Source: Macrostomum hystrix (taxonomy: Eukaryota > Platyhelminthes > Macrostomidae). From it: 64,000 bases of DNA. The notes under the pieces were generated by a model that saw only the letters and a list, made by a program, of their open reading frames with translations, did no database searches and was not told the origin of the DNA. Position 1 is the stretch's first letter; every line of letters begins with the position of its first letter. The stretch covers positions 6,405,501-6,469,500 of the forward strand of contig CATNEN010000029.1 of the NCBI GenBank assembly GCA_950097015.1, read 5' to 3'. The position numbers and the translations under genes are program-made. Shown here in pieces: positions 1 to 12,436 of this stretch.

Positions 1-1849
1 TCTGTAGTGCCTGTGTTTCTCAGGTCGACTGCTCGCCAAGGCCGCTGTGTTTGAGGCCGGTTTGTTTGGCTCGGCCTTGGCCTCGCCCTTTCTCTCCCTC
101 CTTCCCCGGCCCTGCTCAGGGTGTCCTGTGCCGCCATCTGATTGGCTGGGCGCGGGCATTGTCTGTCAACCCTTACCCCAGCCCTGCGTGGCTTTGCCCC
201 CCCGCCAATCAGCTCTGCGTAGCTTTGCCCGTCCACCCGGCCAGCGTGTACAACCCCACCCCTCCCTGCGCGCTGGTGGCTTGACTCTGTGCACCCCCTC
301 CCCTGTCTGACCCCCTTGCTGTCAATATCTGCCCGTGCCGGGGCGACCGCGCTCGCCCGGCGAACTTTAAGATTCCATCGGTGAAGACGGTCTCTTACTG
401 CGAAGTCTTAAGTTATTTAATAATCGTACAAATAAACGAAATCGCAGTCTACTGCGTTCCTGTCTACTGTTATCCTGCGTTCCGACCGGTTAGCGCTGCA
501 TTCGTGTCTTTCCTTTCGGAGTGCCAAGCCTGTACGGAGTACTGTATCTTACTTAGTACTGTACTGTGTGATTATAGTGATTATTCGTATTATACTTAAT
601 AGTACTGTAGGCCGGGGATCCCAAACCGACCACTGTCACTACATATCATTAGTTGCTTTTCGTACTTTTCGTACTCGCTTCAAGGAAACAAACAACTAAC
701 CTTAATAGCGCAGATGATGGAGTTAATAATGCTCTTTGATTTCGAAAATTCCGCCTAGAAAACAGCGGCTTATATACAGACAACATTAGCTCGACTGCTC
801 TTAAAACTCGCTATGCACTTAATGCTGATTACGAGTTTAAAGGCTTCATCATAACCTCATGCATGTGCAACCCGGAATCCTCAGAATCAGACAAAGTAAT
901 CCATCAGCTAGGATTAGAGGAATCGAGAGATTAGGAGGATTAAGACTATAAAGGGCTTGTGATGGATTTGCAAAAAATTAAATGAGAAATTAGACGCATT
1001 TTTAATCCTCATCGACAGCTGCAAGATTAATGAATAAATCAATCAAATAATCAAAGGCTGCCGAATTCCATTAAGCGAATCAGTTAGCAATGTCGCCAGT
1101 CCTGCCCCCGACTGTCGGCAAAGTGAAGGTGCTCATAGCGGTGACAATGTCGTCCCCCCGAGCTGGGCCCATTGCGGCACCAGCTGTTTCATTTGCACCA
1201 ATGAATTTCCAATGGAGCTGTTTAGTGCATGACTTTCACTTATCAGACTCATCGTCAGCGATCCAGTGTAACAAGACCAATGAATAGATTGTGATTCGCG
1301 GCTCTCAGAAGCAGATCATGGTCGGAGCATATGAAGCCTTTAACCGAGCGTTCTTTAACTGACAAGACAAAAAATACGCTGTCGCTTTGGACTCCGATTG
1401 CAAATTTGTTAGAAGGAACGCGAGGCTAATGATGCGGAACGGTAATAATGATGAGCTGACGTAATGAGATCTACCTGCATGCATGCCATGCACAGTTAAC
1501 CTGATCGATCTTCGCATGATTTTTTTGTCTTTGACGTGAGAACTAAAGAGTCAGCGTTGAAGCAATTTTTAGGGCACTGTGACGGAGACCTAATTTCTGT
1601 GGAATTTTCATTCCAGATCAAATATCTTAATTCGAACAAGTATAGACTTTCATCTGATGTCATGCGATCAACTGTTGTCTCTTGTCAACTGTGTGGATAT
1701 GCCAAGTTTAACTTCAACTGAATACGGAGTCAAATTCCCTCAGAAAATAAGCCCTTCTAAACTTAAAATATTTGGTCAATCAGTTTGATGGAGAAATCAA
1801 TCAGTTTGCGACTCTAGAATCTACGAATCGACATTTAGATATGTCTGTA
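1..1849. other. no gene recognised; GC-rich left edge
   Basis: The first 350 bp are GC-rich with runs of CCCC; AATAAA is at 431-436. The left part could be the end of another repeat element cut by the window. No open frame here resembles a known protein. Confidence 0.4.
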
Positions 1850-2178
1850 CCATTATGGATTTGGGGGCGCCATTATGGATTTGGGGGCGCCATTATGGAT
1901 TTGGGGGCGCCATTATGGATTTGGGGGCGCCATTATGGATTAGGGGGCGCCATTATGGATTTGGGGGCGCCATTATGGATTTGGGGGCGCCATTATGGAT
2001 TTGGGGGCGCCATTATGGATTTGGGGGCGCCATTATGGATTTGGGGGCGCCATTATGGATTTGGGGGCGCCATTATGGATTTGGGGGCGCCATTATGGGT
2101 TTTGGGGCGCCATTATGGATTTGAGGGGCGCCATTATGGATTTGGGGGCACCATTATGGATTTGGGGGCACCATTATC
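1850..2178. repeat. 20-bp minisatellite
   Basis: About 16 tandem units of TTGGGGGCGCCATTATGGAT; nearly perfect to 2090, then diverging. It lies beyond the 3' end of receptor A. The open frames across it are repeat artefacts. Confidence 0.95.
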
Positions 2179-2543
2179 AATTAGAGCAGAAAAATGAAGA
2201 AAAGTGGTTAAATGATTAAATTTATCGACTAATAAAGCTAGGCAATCTAGAAAGCCAGGATAGTGTAAATTTTCACTGTCTATTTGCGTGTTATAAATTT
2301 TGTGATAATAACAAAGTTACGGCGGAACTCTAGCAGAGGCGAAAATAAACGAGTGCTAGTGCAAAAATCGAGAAAACTTTTACTGTCACTTACTTTTAAT
2401 GTTGCTTTGCAAAAGTTAGTCTTTTTTAGATCACCACCTGGATCACACCATCTGTCTGTAATATACAGAGTCCTAAACTACTGCATCATAAAAATCTAAA
2501 GTTCGTGCAGTTCAATAGTCTCTGCACTATTAGAGTAAAACCC

Positions 2544-5500
2544 TTAGCCACTGGTCTGCTCAACATTAGCCGTGGCTCCCGGCATTGTGAAGGTGTTCAT
2601 GACATTCGTGATATCATCAACCTTGGCGGGTCCGTGCTGAGCCAACAGAATCATCTGCAATTTAATCGTATCAAAAATTGGTGTTATTGGTAGTTAAACA
2701 AAAAACTATCGTAAATGCCGTGCATTTTTATTAATAAAGAAAGTTTCTTTCGACGGGCTGTCTCGCACTGGATTATAATTTCGAAGAAAAGTCGACTAGC
2801 GAGCCAACGAGGACGCATTCTACTTAATCTGAATGTCGGAATGTCTGTCTCTAAATTATATTTACCCGATTAATGGACTGCTGCAGTGTTATTTTTTGTG
2901 CTTCTATTGCGCGTGCAACCTCAAGCACCCACCCCACCGTTGCTGTCTTTGTTTATTCCGACCGGTTGTTCTGTTGTTGTTGTTTATTCCGGCCGGTTGT
3001 TCTGCTTGTTGTCGTTTATTCCGGCCGGCTGTTCTGCTTGTTGTCGTTTATTCCGGCCGGCTGTTCTGCTTGTTGTCGTTTATTCTGGCCGGTTGTTCTG
3101 CTTGTTGTCGTTTATTCCGGCCGGCTGTTCTGCTTGTTGTCGTTTATTCCGGCCGGCTGTTCTGCTTGTTGTCGTTTATTCTGGCCGGTTGTTCTGCTTG
3201 TTGTTGTTTATTCCGGCCGGTTGTTCTGTTGTTGGTGTTTATTCCGGCCGGTTGTTCTGCTTGTTGTTGTTTATTCCGGCCGGTTGTTCTGCTTGTTGTT
3301 GTTTATTCCGGCCGGTTGTTCTGTTGTTGTCGTTTATTCCGGCCGGTTGTTCTGCTTGTTGTTGTTTATTCCGGCCGGTTGTTCTACAGTTGTTGTTTAT
3401 TCCGGCCGGTTGTTCTGCTTGTTGTTGTTTATTCCGGCCGGTTGTTCTGCTTGTTGTTGTTTATTCCGGCCGGTTGTTCTGCCGTTCTTGTTCATTCCCA
3501 CCCCCACTGTCGGACAGGGGGTCGACTATCTTTCTCTCTCCCTTGATAACCATGAACGATTGTGAAGGCATAAGCTAACCATGTGTGCACCCGTGCTGAA
3601 GAGCAGCTGACAAGAATATGTAAATGTGAGCTAACAGGTTCACGCTTTACAAGTTCTAACTACTACTCGTCTAAGTCTCATGAACCTATCATTCACACCA
3701 AATATTCCGGTCATATAAACACGAACTGCTCCACGCGTCTCTCCGTGAGGGGTCACAAATGAATGAACTCAGTGACGTTGGTTTACGATTTGCTTTCGCT
3801 CGGCAACTCATAACACCAATGTGTGAGATTGTAATTAATAGATCTAGCCGAGGTACAATATGAATGGTTACTATTTAATACCTAAAAATCGCTTCGATTG
3901 GTAGTGTTGGGTGTTGGAAGAGCTAGCTAGTAAAATGTGTCAGCAAATGTATCACTGAATAAGAAGAGCGCGATACCTTGCTGCCGAACACGAGCAGCAG
4001 GGTGGTGGTGGAGCAGACGACGATGCAGACGACCACCAGCACGAAGCGCAGCGTGACCTGGCTGTTGGGCAGCACGAAACTGAGCGAGACTCCGATCGCG
4101 GCCATGATGAGCGTGTTGTACACACAGATGCCAATCTGCTTGCTGTCGTTCAGCGCCTCCAGCTGGACCTTGCGCGTCTCCCAGGCGAAGAAGATCCCGA
4201 AGATTAGAATAAAGCCTGTGTCGTGAGGAGCGGAATAGAATGTTCTAACAGACATGTCCTTGTCAGTGAAAACTTGGTCAATATGCGTTATTGGGGCACC
4301 TAGTGTAAGTGCTGAACAGGAAAACTATATTGCTTTCTGTGCTTTGTGATGGCCGTTCGCTGATAGTCGTGAAAGAAACGACTTATTGTTTTTTAAAAAA
4401 ATGTTATAAATTTCGGTCGGCGAAGACACTCCGGAAAATGTTCACAAAACGCCAGAACGTTTCTCTGAATAAAAAAATACTACAGATTATTGTGTTCATT
4501 TTTCTGATGGTTCCAAAGCACTTGAATATCAAAGAATGTTTCAGGTAAACCTTTGATTCCCAGCAAGATTCCGTTCCACATGGCTGACATGGTCGATTGA
4601 CAGATCTCAAGACGCGGCTTGCTGATGGTGCCAAGCATTGGGTTCTCCTAAAATAATGCGTGGTTCAGTGCTATAAAGTTAAGGCAAGCTACTCGCTGAG
4701 ATTAAACTGGGCTAGGATAGAATAGAGCTGGTATGTTACCGCACCTCAATGGGAAACATGATGAGCTGAAGCTGTATAGGATCTAAGACGGACCACAGGA
4801 TCAGAACCAAAGCGTCCAGTAGCAACAGCAGGCCTACCACAGTCAGCAGATGCCAGTCTTTGATGGCCTGCAATAGGGGGGCGAGTGGGTCAGCGGCTAG
4901 CGTTGCTGCCTCGCACTCCAATGGACGCTAGTTCGATTCTCCCTTCAAGTCACGATTAATTTCGGGACTTGTTGGAGGTTTTGGACAGTAGCGACCGGCG
5001 GAGGTGCACTTCGTGCAATCAAAGCTTGAAATAAAAGCTTCGCTCCTACCTTTCTGTGTGCCTGTTCTGCGTTGTGTGAGTTGTGTGCGTTGGCGCTGGG
5101 GCGTGAGGCCTTGCGGGGTGGTGGCTGGGGGGGGTGTACATCGCCGCGCGCTTTCTGGACTTTCGTCAGCGCGATTGGATGGTGACACTCATCACCCGGC
5201 CCCTCCCCTGAGGACTTATTTCATACCCCGGCTTGGTCTGCTCTGTGCGTGTGGGGCTGGGGTGGGGGCACTGCTGCCTATTCTGGGTGCCTCCTGCCCT
5301 CCCCGGCTGGTCTGTGCTGCTGTGTGTGGTGCCTGCTCAGGGGAGGCGGCGCGATGGGCGCAAAGCGCCTAGGTTCGCAGGTCTGGGGGCGTGCCGCTCC
5401 GTCGCTTGTGCGACAAGTGCCCCGGGCCCCCCTGCAAAAAGATAGATGGCCTGCAATGATTTTCGATTTCTAAAGGGGTAATAGAGTTTGATACGCTAAA

Positions 5501-8500
5501 ATATTTCAGATTACAAATCTGCCATAAAACAATAGGGGTTGCTGAACCCTTGCGAATAGTTAAAGAACCAGAAAAAAGGTTTGTTTTTAACTTGACCCTA
5601 GCCGACAAACGCGTCATAATACGAGCTACTATCTGAATCGCAAAACTATCCAAACCATACTTGAAACTTATGTGATGCACTCGCATACGGCACTTAATTT
5701 ATTACGCATTTTCTTACTTCAATCTACAAAAACTTATTGACTCAGCTCACCACCCGCTTGAGCCGCTTGTTGGTGAAGATGACGTGAACCCGCCAGGTCT
5801 TCGCGAACATGGCCCCGAATGCGCACGAGTATCCAGCAGCGAGGCAGCAGGTCTGCGTCCAGCACAGAGACACTCCAGTGTAGGTGCCTCCGTTCAGAGC
5901 CATCGCGATGCAGCTGCAGTATCCGAGCACGCAGCCGAGAGCGATCACGAGGTTCACGTTCGGAGAGCTCAGTTTGATCAGCTTCAGGTTTCGGTACTTC
6001 AGGTTGACGCACACCGACACGACGGCGAGTCCGATTCCCACGCCAGACAGGACGAGACAGACGGTGATGGCCGGCTGGCTGACTGTGACTCGCTCATTCA
6101 GCACCACCGGAGAGTCGATTGGAGGCTTCTCACCTGCGAACTGCAGAGACCGCTGCCACACCGTGATGTTTGTGGCAGGGTCGAAGTTCGCCACTGGGAC
6201 GACGAGGTTATCTGTCGATAAGCGAGTTAGGTCAGAAATTGCCACTTTGGCTGCTCAAAGCAACAGCAGGAGGACAGCTCAAAGGCTGCACGTGCTCTTA
6301 CCTCGCATTTGAAATACAACGACCTGCCCGATTCGGTCTCCGTTGTTGTCAAACTGGACCGGGCCCTGGAGTAGTTTGAAAGTTGACAGCCACGCGTCAT
6401 ACTTTGATGTAAGCTTATACATCTTAAGAGCTTAGATGTATTGTCAAGCCATCAACATTCATGGGTAAGGTTGAAGCTTTTTGTCGACCGAATAAACAAA
6501 TGCTCAGAAGGCGGCTATAACCGAAAGGCAGCTAAGTCTCGTGTCTCGAATAAGCAAACTTAATTTTACTCAGGTTAATATTTTGAAGAAGTTTCTCGAA
6601 TTCTTTAAAAGCCATGCTTACGCCTCGTGTCAAATTTTATTGCCTGAAGCGGGCACCATTGAGCAGGGGCACTCAACGCATTATCAGCTTAGCTTGACTA
6701 CCGAAGGCATAGTTAAATTGCCATGACAATCCCTTTTTAATCGGTTGCTGCCCATCAGACTCGAATTTGAAGGCTTATTCCAATTTTAAGCTCAAGCAGC
6801 GTGTAAAAGCATTCTGGCTAAAATCATGGATTTAGAGCTATACAAGTCGTTTATCACCTCAAGGCCGTTGAAATTCTGATTGCGAATATTCTGCAGTAGA
6901 CTCGTCTTGAAGGAGCTGTTGCCGAGATCCATGCTGGAATTGTACGGGTAAAGCTTAAGCGTGTCATTGATGGCCAGGGCAACCGTTGTGAGTGTGTCAA
7001 ACATCCGTGCAGCCGAGTTGTTGGTGCTCGAGCCCCAGTCTCCGTAGACAGCCCTGTACGCTCTGTGTAAGTCGTCCATAGTCTGAAAAGGCGACATCAA
7101 TATCCCATGGATTTATATCCATTAATTATATAAATATACGAGTATAATATATATACAGGAGGGTTGTGGCACTGGAACATCATTTTGTGGCACTAAAATG
7201 GTAAATGGCAATTTGTCGTAAATGGCACGACAAGCCCCCGACCTTCCCTGCGAGGCTGCGCCTTAAATAAATGTGGCCTCGCCACGGAATCGAGCTTAGG
7301 GATCTAGGCAAACGCGTTAACCGCTCTGCCACTGACCCTCCATGACCAAACTGAGTTAGGTGGAATTTCTATATTCCTTCGTTTCTTTCTAGCCTGTTTA
7401 AGTGTTGTACGCTCTCACTGTGCTCTCACCAATCCAGTCTTGCTTGGTGGAGGTTTGTAGTTGGGATCTGCCATGGCTGAATCGAACAGGATGGCATTCT
7501 GCACGGCGGTCTTCCTCATCTCCACCGAGCAGTCTCTGATGGGCGCTGCGGCTGGTAGGCCGTGCCATCCGCTGAAGATCCATTGGTACTTCGGTCCGTA
7601 TAATCCGTATTCGTAAATCTGGGGCGATAGTCAAAAAGATTTTTTTTCAGGAATATGAAAACTCTAAGCTGTCAGCGATTCCGCACAACTGTCGCAGGTT
7701 CTCACCAAGCATTCCAAAGGTTCAGCCTCCAATGACGAGTAGCGAAAGGCCACAACAATCCTCACGTCGTCTGCCTGGATGAAAGAACGCAGTCATAGTG
7801 TATTCTCAGTTACGTTTACTGCTATTTAAGTAGTGTTGCGGGCTGGTCTGCAGGATAAAGCTCTGGTCTTTCAGAATAGAGCTTTTAGACAAGCAAATTT
7901 AATTTAGTGGCTATCTGAGCTAAATATCCTTTCAGGGTGCATTTAATGCAAGAAAGGTTATGATGGCTCGTTAAGACTTCCAAAAAAAACGAGGTACATT
8001 ATTTTGTGACCATAAATTACGTATAAGATAAAGCTTTATAATGCGCATTCTATGGTCAGAATGTCATAGAAATTAAATTTAGGTTAATTAAGGCTTACTG
8101 CGGCCAGTAAAGCCACATGTACAGCTTTTGCGTTGTAATTTATTCTGTCCGTGGACTAGGGAGGTCGCCACACCCACCAGGATTTCCACCCAGCTGATGA
8201 TAGTACTTATTTAACCACTGGGTGAACTGAATAATAGCAGAATTAAAATACGTATCTTGTGGACACAACTTTCTTTCCCTTGGGCTTAGATTCGAACTCA
8301 GGACCTATCGGTCAGAAGTCGGGAGCACTGGGCTTGAAGCTCCCCTTTCAGTTAGTTGTAAGTTAATATCAAACATCCAAGCTAACCTTTAAGCGCTGGA
8401 TAATGTCACGGGTGCCACTCGTAAAGAGAGCCTTGTAGATAACTGTTATATTCCTTGTGGCAATTAGGGCTTCAAACTTGACGCCCACCTGAAGTTAAAA

Positions 8501-9340
8501 GTATTTTTTTATGAAAGAAGAAGCTTTTCTATAGAGTTTCGATAAAGATTATGCAGAAATGACGAACCGGATAAATCTGGTCGGCTTCCGTGATCAGCAG
8601 ACCAATCTTGCGCCAGTTGTGCTTCAACAGAATCTGCACAATCTCCTCGTTGTAGAGCGCGTGTGTCATCAGCAGCCGGCTGTAGGTTGTGTACTGGGTC
8701 TTGTCGGACAGCAGAGGAGAAGCGTTTGCATAGGACAGCTGAGAAAAATATAATAATTTTATTCTCTACCAATTTATCTTTAGGCTAGCGAATAAGCTCA
8801 ACTCAAGTCAATCAAAGACATTTTGTTCTTTTGGATTCTCTCCTTCGGATTCTGTTTGAAAGTTTGTTCACGACTCACCATGGGCACGTAGTACAGCTTG
8901 CAAACGTCGGCCACCACCTGAGATTGCTGTGAGAATGTGATGCCGAGAATAACTGCTTTATTGGGCTCCTTGAAGTAGCCATCGATGAATGCCTTAGTGG
9001 CCGTCCCTGTGTCTTCCTGAAAGGTTATGGAAATAGTTGGCAATGGCCTCGATAAAATAGTAACAATTTAGCATCAAATGTCGGCGTCAACGAATGCCCT
9101 TACATCCAGAGCGCATTGGTAGTAAATGCTGAGCTTGAATCCTGGAAACATGCCAGTCAGGTTGTTGATGACCGGCAGGAAGGCTCTCAACGAGAGCTCC
9201 TGAAATCTTCGAGCGCCGGTGGCGGGTACAACAGTGCAGATGTTGAGCAGAGCAATTTCGGTTCGATTGTCCTGAGCGCTGCACAGAGCAGGTAGGCAAG
9301 CCACTGCACAGCAGATGAGCAGCCAACGCCAAGAATGCAT
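2544..9340 (-). CDS. GABA-B-like metabotropic receptor, copy A (13 exons, 741 aa)
   Basis: Class C G-protein-coupled receptor, closest by eye to GABA-B subunit 2; expected at the plasma membrane. Coding exons in gene order: 9340-9104, 9016-8879, 8738-8568, 8488-8387, 7774-7706, 7618-7430, 7082-6858, 6365-6302, 6211-5751, 4867-4745, 4647-4551, 4215-3977, 2654-2544. Phases agree at every junction and the sum is 2226 bp. Residues 1-22 are a signal peptide. Exons 1-8 form the Venus-flytrap domain (YQWIFSGWHG in exon 6). Exon 9 holds TM1-3 with FGAMFAKTWRVH, exon 10 holds TM4, exons 11-12 hold TM5-7 with FFAWETRKV and ALNDSKQIG. The last exon is a 36-residue tail without the C-terminal coiled coil usual for GABA-B subunits. 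A SINE abuts the exon 10 acceptor and may disturb splicing. The family call is firm; ligand and subunit partner are unknown. Confidence 0.88.
2955..3492. repeat. 29-32-bp minisatellite in intron 12 of receptor A
   Basis: About 17 units built on TTTATTCCGGCCGG plus TTGTTCTGCTTGTTGT, with shorter 29-bp variants. All three plus frames stay open for about 230 codons, so these frames are not evidence for a gene. Confidence 0.93.
4875..5444 (+). mobile_element. SINE family 3 copy in intron 9 of receptor A
   Basis: A 570-bp insert flanked by the 13-bp duplication GATGGCCTGCAAT (4862-4874 and 5445-5457). It starts with a tRNA-like head: A-box-like GTGGGTCAGCGG near 4890 and B-box-like AGTTCGATTC near 4929. 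A GC-rich body follows, ending in a short A-rich tail (GCAAAAAGATA). The duplication covers the splice acceptor and the first six bases of exon 10. Confidence 0.85.
7200..7345 (-). mobile_element. SINE family 2 fragment in intron 6 of receptor A
   Basis: On the minus strand the head reads GTGGCAGAGCGGTTAACGCG then GCTCGATTCCG, matching the family 2 head, followed by GAGGCCACATTTATTT. The body beyond GGGGGCTTGTCGTGC is missing. Confidence 0.65.
8095..8350 (-). mobile_element. SINE family 1, old copy in intron 4 of receptor A
   Basis: Diverged copy of the family best seen at 30945-31245: it keeps CCACACCCACC, CCCAGCTGATG and CACTGGGTGAACTGAA in the same order, and a decayed tRNA-like head near 8285-8345. 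Confidence 0.6.
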
Positions 9341-9844
9341 GGTGCTGGCAAAATGCTGACTCTGACTTTGATCGCAGCTTCAGGTGTATTTCAATAGAAA
9401 GGTGTTCAACGCCGATTGGTTTCTACCTGGCAGCCAGTAAATATTAGCACACAGCTTTCAAAATCACATTTGGCGTTTGAGGATGGCTGCTAAACAAGTA
9501 TTCTCAATTCCTCGTCGAGCAGCTTACGGATTGTAGCCACTGCTCTTATTCTCAGCACAATAAAGCCAAGTGATGCTTACAACTTGTGGTTAATAATGAT
9601 TAAAAAATTACGAAACACATCACATTTTTTAACTGGAAAACGGAACATTATTGCTTCTTTCGTGCTTTAGGTGCTTCGGTAGCGCAGCGGGCTCGCTACT
9701 TCACCTGGGCAATATCTCCTCCCCAAATGCAAACATCAGCTTGACTTCAGGCAGACCTTCGGGCAGTTTCAGACTCCTTCAAGATCTCATCGGGGCTGGC
9801 GGCCAGAGCTGGGCAGTCAGGTGTCGGGGTCCTTTCGCCACGGA

Positions 9845-10383
9845 ATTTACTTAATTACGAGTACTTATTTGCAGGGGGGCCTGGGGCACTTGACGCACAA
9901 ACACAGGAACGGCATGCCCCCAGGCCGGCGAACTAGGCGGGAGTCGCCCATCGCGCCATCTAGACCCCTGGACACAGGCACCTCACACACAGCAGCAAGC
10001 CAATCGGGGAAGGGAGCGGCAGCCGGAGTGCCTCTCACCCCAGGCCCGCACACGCACAGAGCAGATCAAACCAGGGGAGGACTTAGATGCCTGAAGGGTA
10101 GGGACGAGAGTAAACATTGGTGCACACCCGCCCCACCCCCATACAACGCCTCACACCCGACCCAACGCACAAACACCAACACAAACAAACAGGCATGCAG
10201 AAGGCAGGGGTTAAGCTATTTTAAATTAGCTTTGGTTGCGCAGAATAAGGTGCATCTCCGCAAGTCACTACTTCGCAAACCTCCAACTAAGCCCCGAAAT
10301 AATCGTGACTTGGAGGAAGGAACGAACCACCGACCATTGGAAAGTAAGGTAGCGAAATTAGCCGCTGACCCACTCACCCCGTC
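9845..10383 (-). mobile_element. SINE family 3 copy between receptor A and B
   Basis: Reverse-oriented relative of the insert at 4875-5444, sharing the head (GTGAGTGGGTCAGCGGCTA on the minus strand), the middle (AAGTCACGATTA-TTTCGGG) and the GC-rich end. It is flanked by the 11-bp duplication TTCGCCACGGA (9834-9844 and 10384-10394). Its long open frame on the plus strand is not a gene. Confidence 0.82.
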
Positions 10384-10394
10384 TTCGCCACGGA

Positions 10395-11209
10395 CACGAA
10401 CGCCAGAGTACCGGTCGGACCAGTGTCGGCGTCGGCATTTTTCTGAGAGACTTGCTGGGGTAGGAGGGACAATGATGTTTGGCTGTGCCTTGTTGCAGCC
10501 GGGTAGTTTGCTTGGTCCAGTGGCAGGGGGATCCGTTTATGACCGGCAAAACACAGCAACAACAACACCGGTCGGTCTATAAGCCTGACCCAAGACTTTC
10601 GCTGTGGCTCGTATCCGGCACCGCCTCTAAGTCGCGCGGGGAGGAACGCACGGCTTCCACTGGGCGGCTAAGAGTGCCGGAGTTCTGTCATTGCTCCTCT
10701 CCAGGGGGCGGTGGTTGTAGCTCCTTCTGATAGCGGCCTCGCGAGGTTCATTCTCACATGGAGAGCCGACGGATTGGAGTTCAGTCCGCAGACAGCAACA
10801 ACAACAATATCAAAAACACCAAAAACAGCAGCAACAGCTGCAGCAGCAACGATTTTTATCGATTTTCAAACATCTGTGTATTAGGACAGATTTGAATGCT
10901 TGATTCGGAGAAATCCAAATGATTTGAATGATTCATATTACTTGTTCCAGTAGTGCGAAGCGCACAGGTTTCCAGAGATAATTGATAAAAAAATGGAGTA
11001 TTGGAGACGGGAAAATAGCTTGTTACGAGCGTATTTTCCGTCTAGCAAAAGAGATTTCTTGCTCTGTTTGTAATGCTTATTAGAGTCTAATTAGAGTGTT
11101 TAAAAGGATCCACAACACATCAGTTGCCCTTTGTTGCAACAACAACAAAGGTGCGTGAAAGTCAGAGAGCGCGTTTCTGTGACATCGACCTCAAAAGTCA
11201 CACCCCTGC
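10395..11209. other. no gene recognised between receptors A and B
   Basis: Contains a CAACAA-rich stretch (about 10790-10850) and GC-rich DNA that may be decayed transposon. No supported coding region. Confidence 0.4.
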
Positions 11210-11520
11210 TTTGTCCGTAGTGCCAGAATCGGTCAATAGCCAGGGATATCTCGATTCCGAGCCACATTCATTTGTTGTTTGGGTGCTTTTCGTGCAATTG
11301 ACGCCCTTGAGGGCCAACCTCCAAGGCACAGTGAGAGTGTACACTGCCCGACGATGAGAAAGTCAGGGCAGATGTACACACCTGTGTGAGCGTATGCCTG
11401 CGTACGGTGTCTGTGTGTATGTGTGCTCAGGAGTCAGCGAAATAGGCAGAATTGCCTCCTCGCTGGCTGCGGGTCTAGTGTCACCAAATGATGAGCCATT
11501 GCCTGTAGCCTTCTTGTAAA
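11210..11520 (+). mobile_element. SINE family 2 between receptors A and B
   Basis: Plus-strand copy with TCTCGATTCCGAGCCACATT, CCTTGAGGGCCAACCTCC, TGTGCTCAGGAGTCAGCG and CCTCGCTGGCTGCGGGTCTA in family order. The head is diverged. Confidence 0.75.
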
Positions 11521-12258
11521 AATTAATTCTTTGTCGCAGTGAGATACTTTGACAGCGACTTTGTTCGCATCTGGCCTTTGCCCAATTTTTTATAAACTTG
11601 AACGATTTTTTCTAATTGTTTTTTGTTGTTACAAACAGAAACAGGTACTTAAGTGTAAAAATGGAAGGAACAATTATGCTAATGAGCTTTTGCTATTAGC
11701 TTCAAGACAAGATACAATCCGAATTTTTTTAATTGGTACTAATTAAGTACTCTTCTTAATAGCAAAAGTGAAGTTGAATTGGGGAATGCGTCATTTTTCA
11801 GCTCAATATTGCGAATTAAACGGAACTCACGAATAACAGCTTCTGTAGGTTTTTGTGCAGTGTACTGCCGCGAACTACTGCTGGAATCGCATGACAGCAT
11901 ACGAGTATATTGCAAACTTATAATAAAATTCAACGCCTTATATACGAGCGTACTATCGAAGCGATTAACTTTTAACAAAATGGAATTAACCGTTGTTGGA
12001 TGATGATTCAATTCAATTGTCATTTACGAGGACTCTAAACCTTGCGATGGAAAATACGAAACCATCAGTCTATAAAGTGCTACTAAAACTTTCAGACTCG
12101 AAGTTTCAGTACATTTTTCAGACGCAAAGTTTGAAAGTTTGTGACTGTGTTTCTGAACGCACGACAACAAATTACAGTTATTTCGCGAAATCCGTTTGGT
12201 TTCGGCTCGAGACACAAGTTCGACCCATGTTTTTAGAATGAGACCTGAAGATGAAAAT
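11521..12258. other. no gene recognised downstream of receptor B
   Basis: AT-rich DNA with only short frames on both strands; likely 3' flank of receptor B. Confidence 0.4.
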
Positions 12259-12436
12259 TCAGGCACCGGTTTGCTCCGGGTGAACAGACGCACCGACCAT
12301 GTTCAATGTGCTCGTGGCGTTTTTAATGTTAGCTGGCCCGTGCTGAGCTAGTAGGATCATCTGCGAGTGGTGGTTACCGATGCATATTCGAATAGGCCAA
12401 TAACGTTATTAAAAAACTATAATAATAATTTACAAA

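Noticed and set aside
1772-2197. 141-codon open frame over the 20-bp repeats
   Set aside because: Only repeat units without stops; several frames are open in parallel and no unique protein part exists.
2833-3578. Three overlapping frames of about 230 codons
   Set aside because: All three plus frames are open because the repeat lacks stops; lies in an intron of receptor A.
5784-6221. 145-codon plus frames opposite receptor exon 9, also in the other two copies
   Set aside because: Antisense shadow conserved only because exon 9 itself is nearly identical.
9821-10582. 253-codon plus frame
   Set aside because: Runs through the GC-rich SINE family 3 copy and its flanks; no family resemblance.
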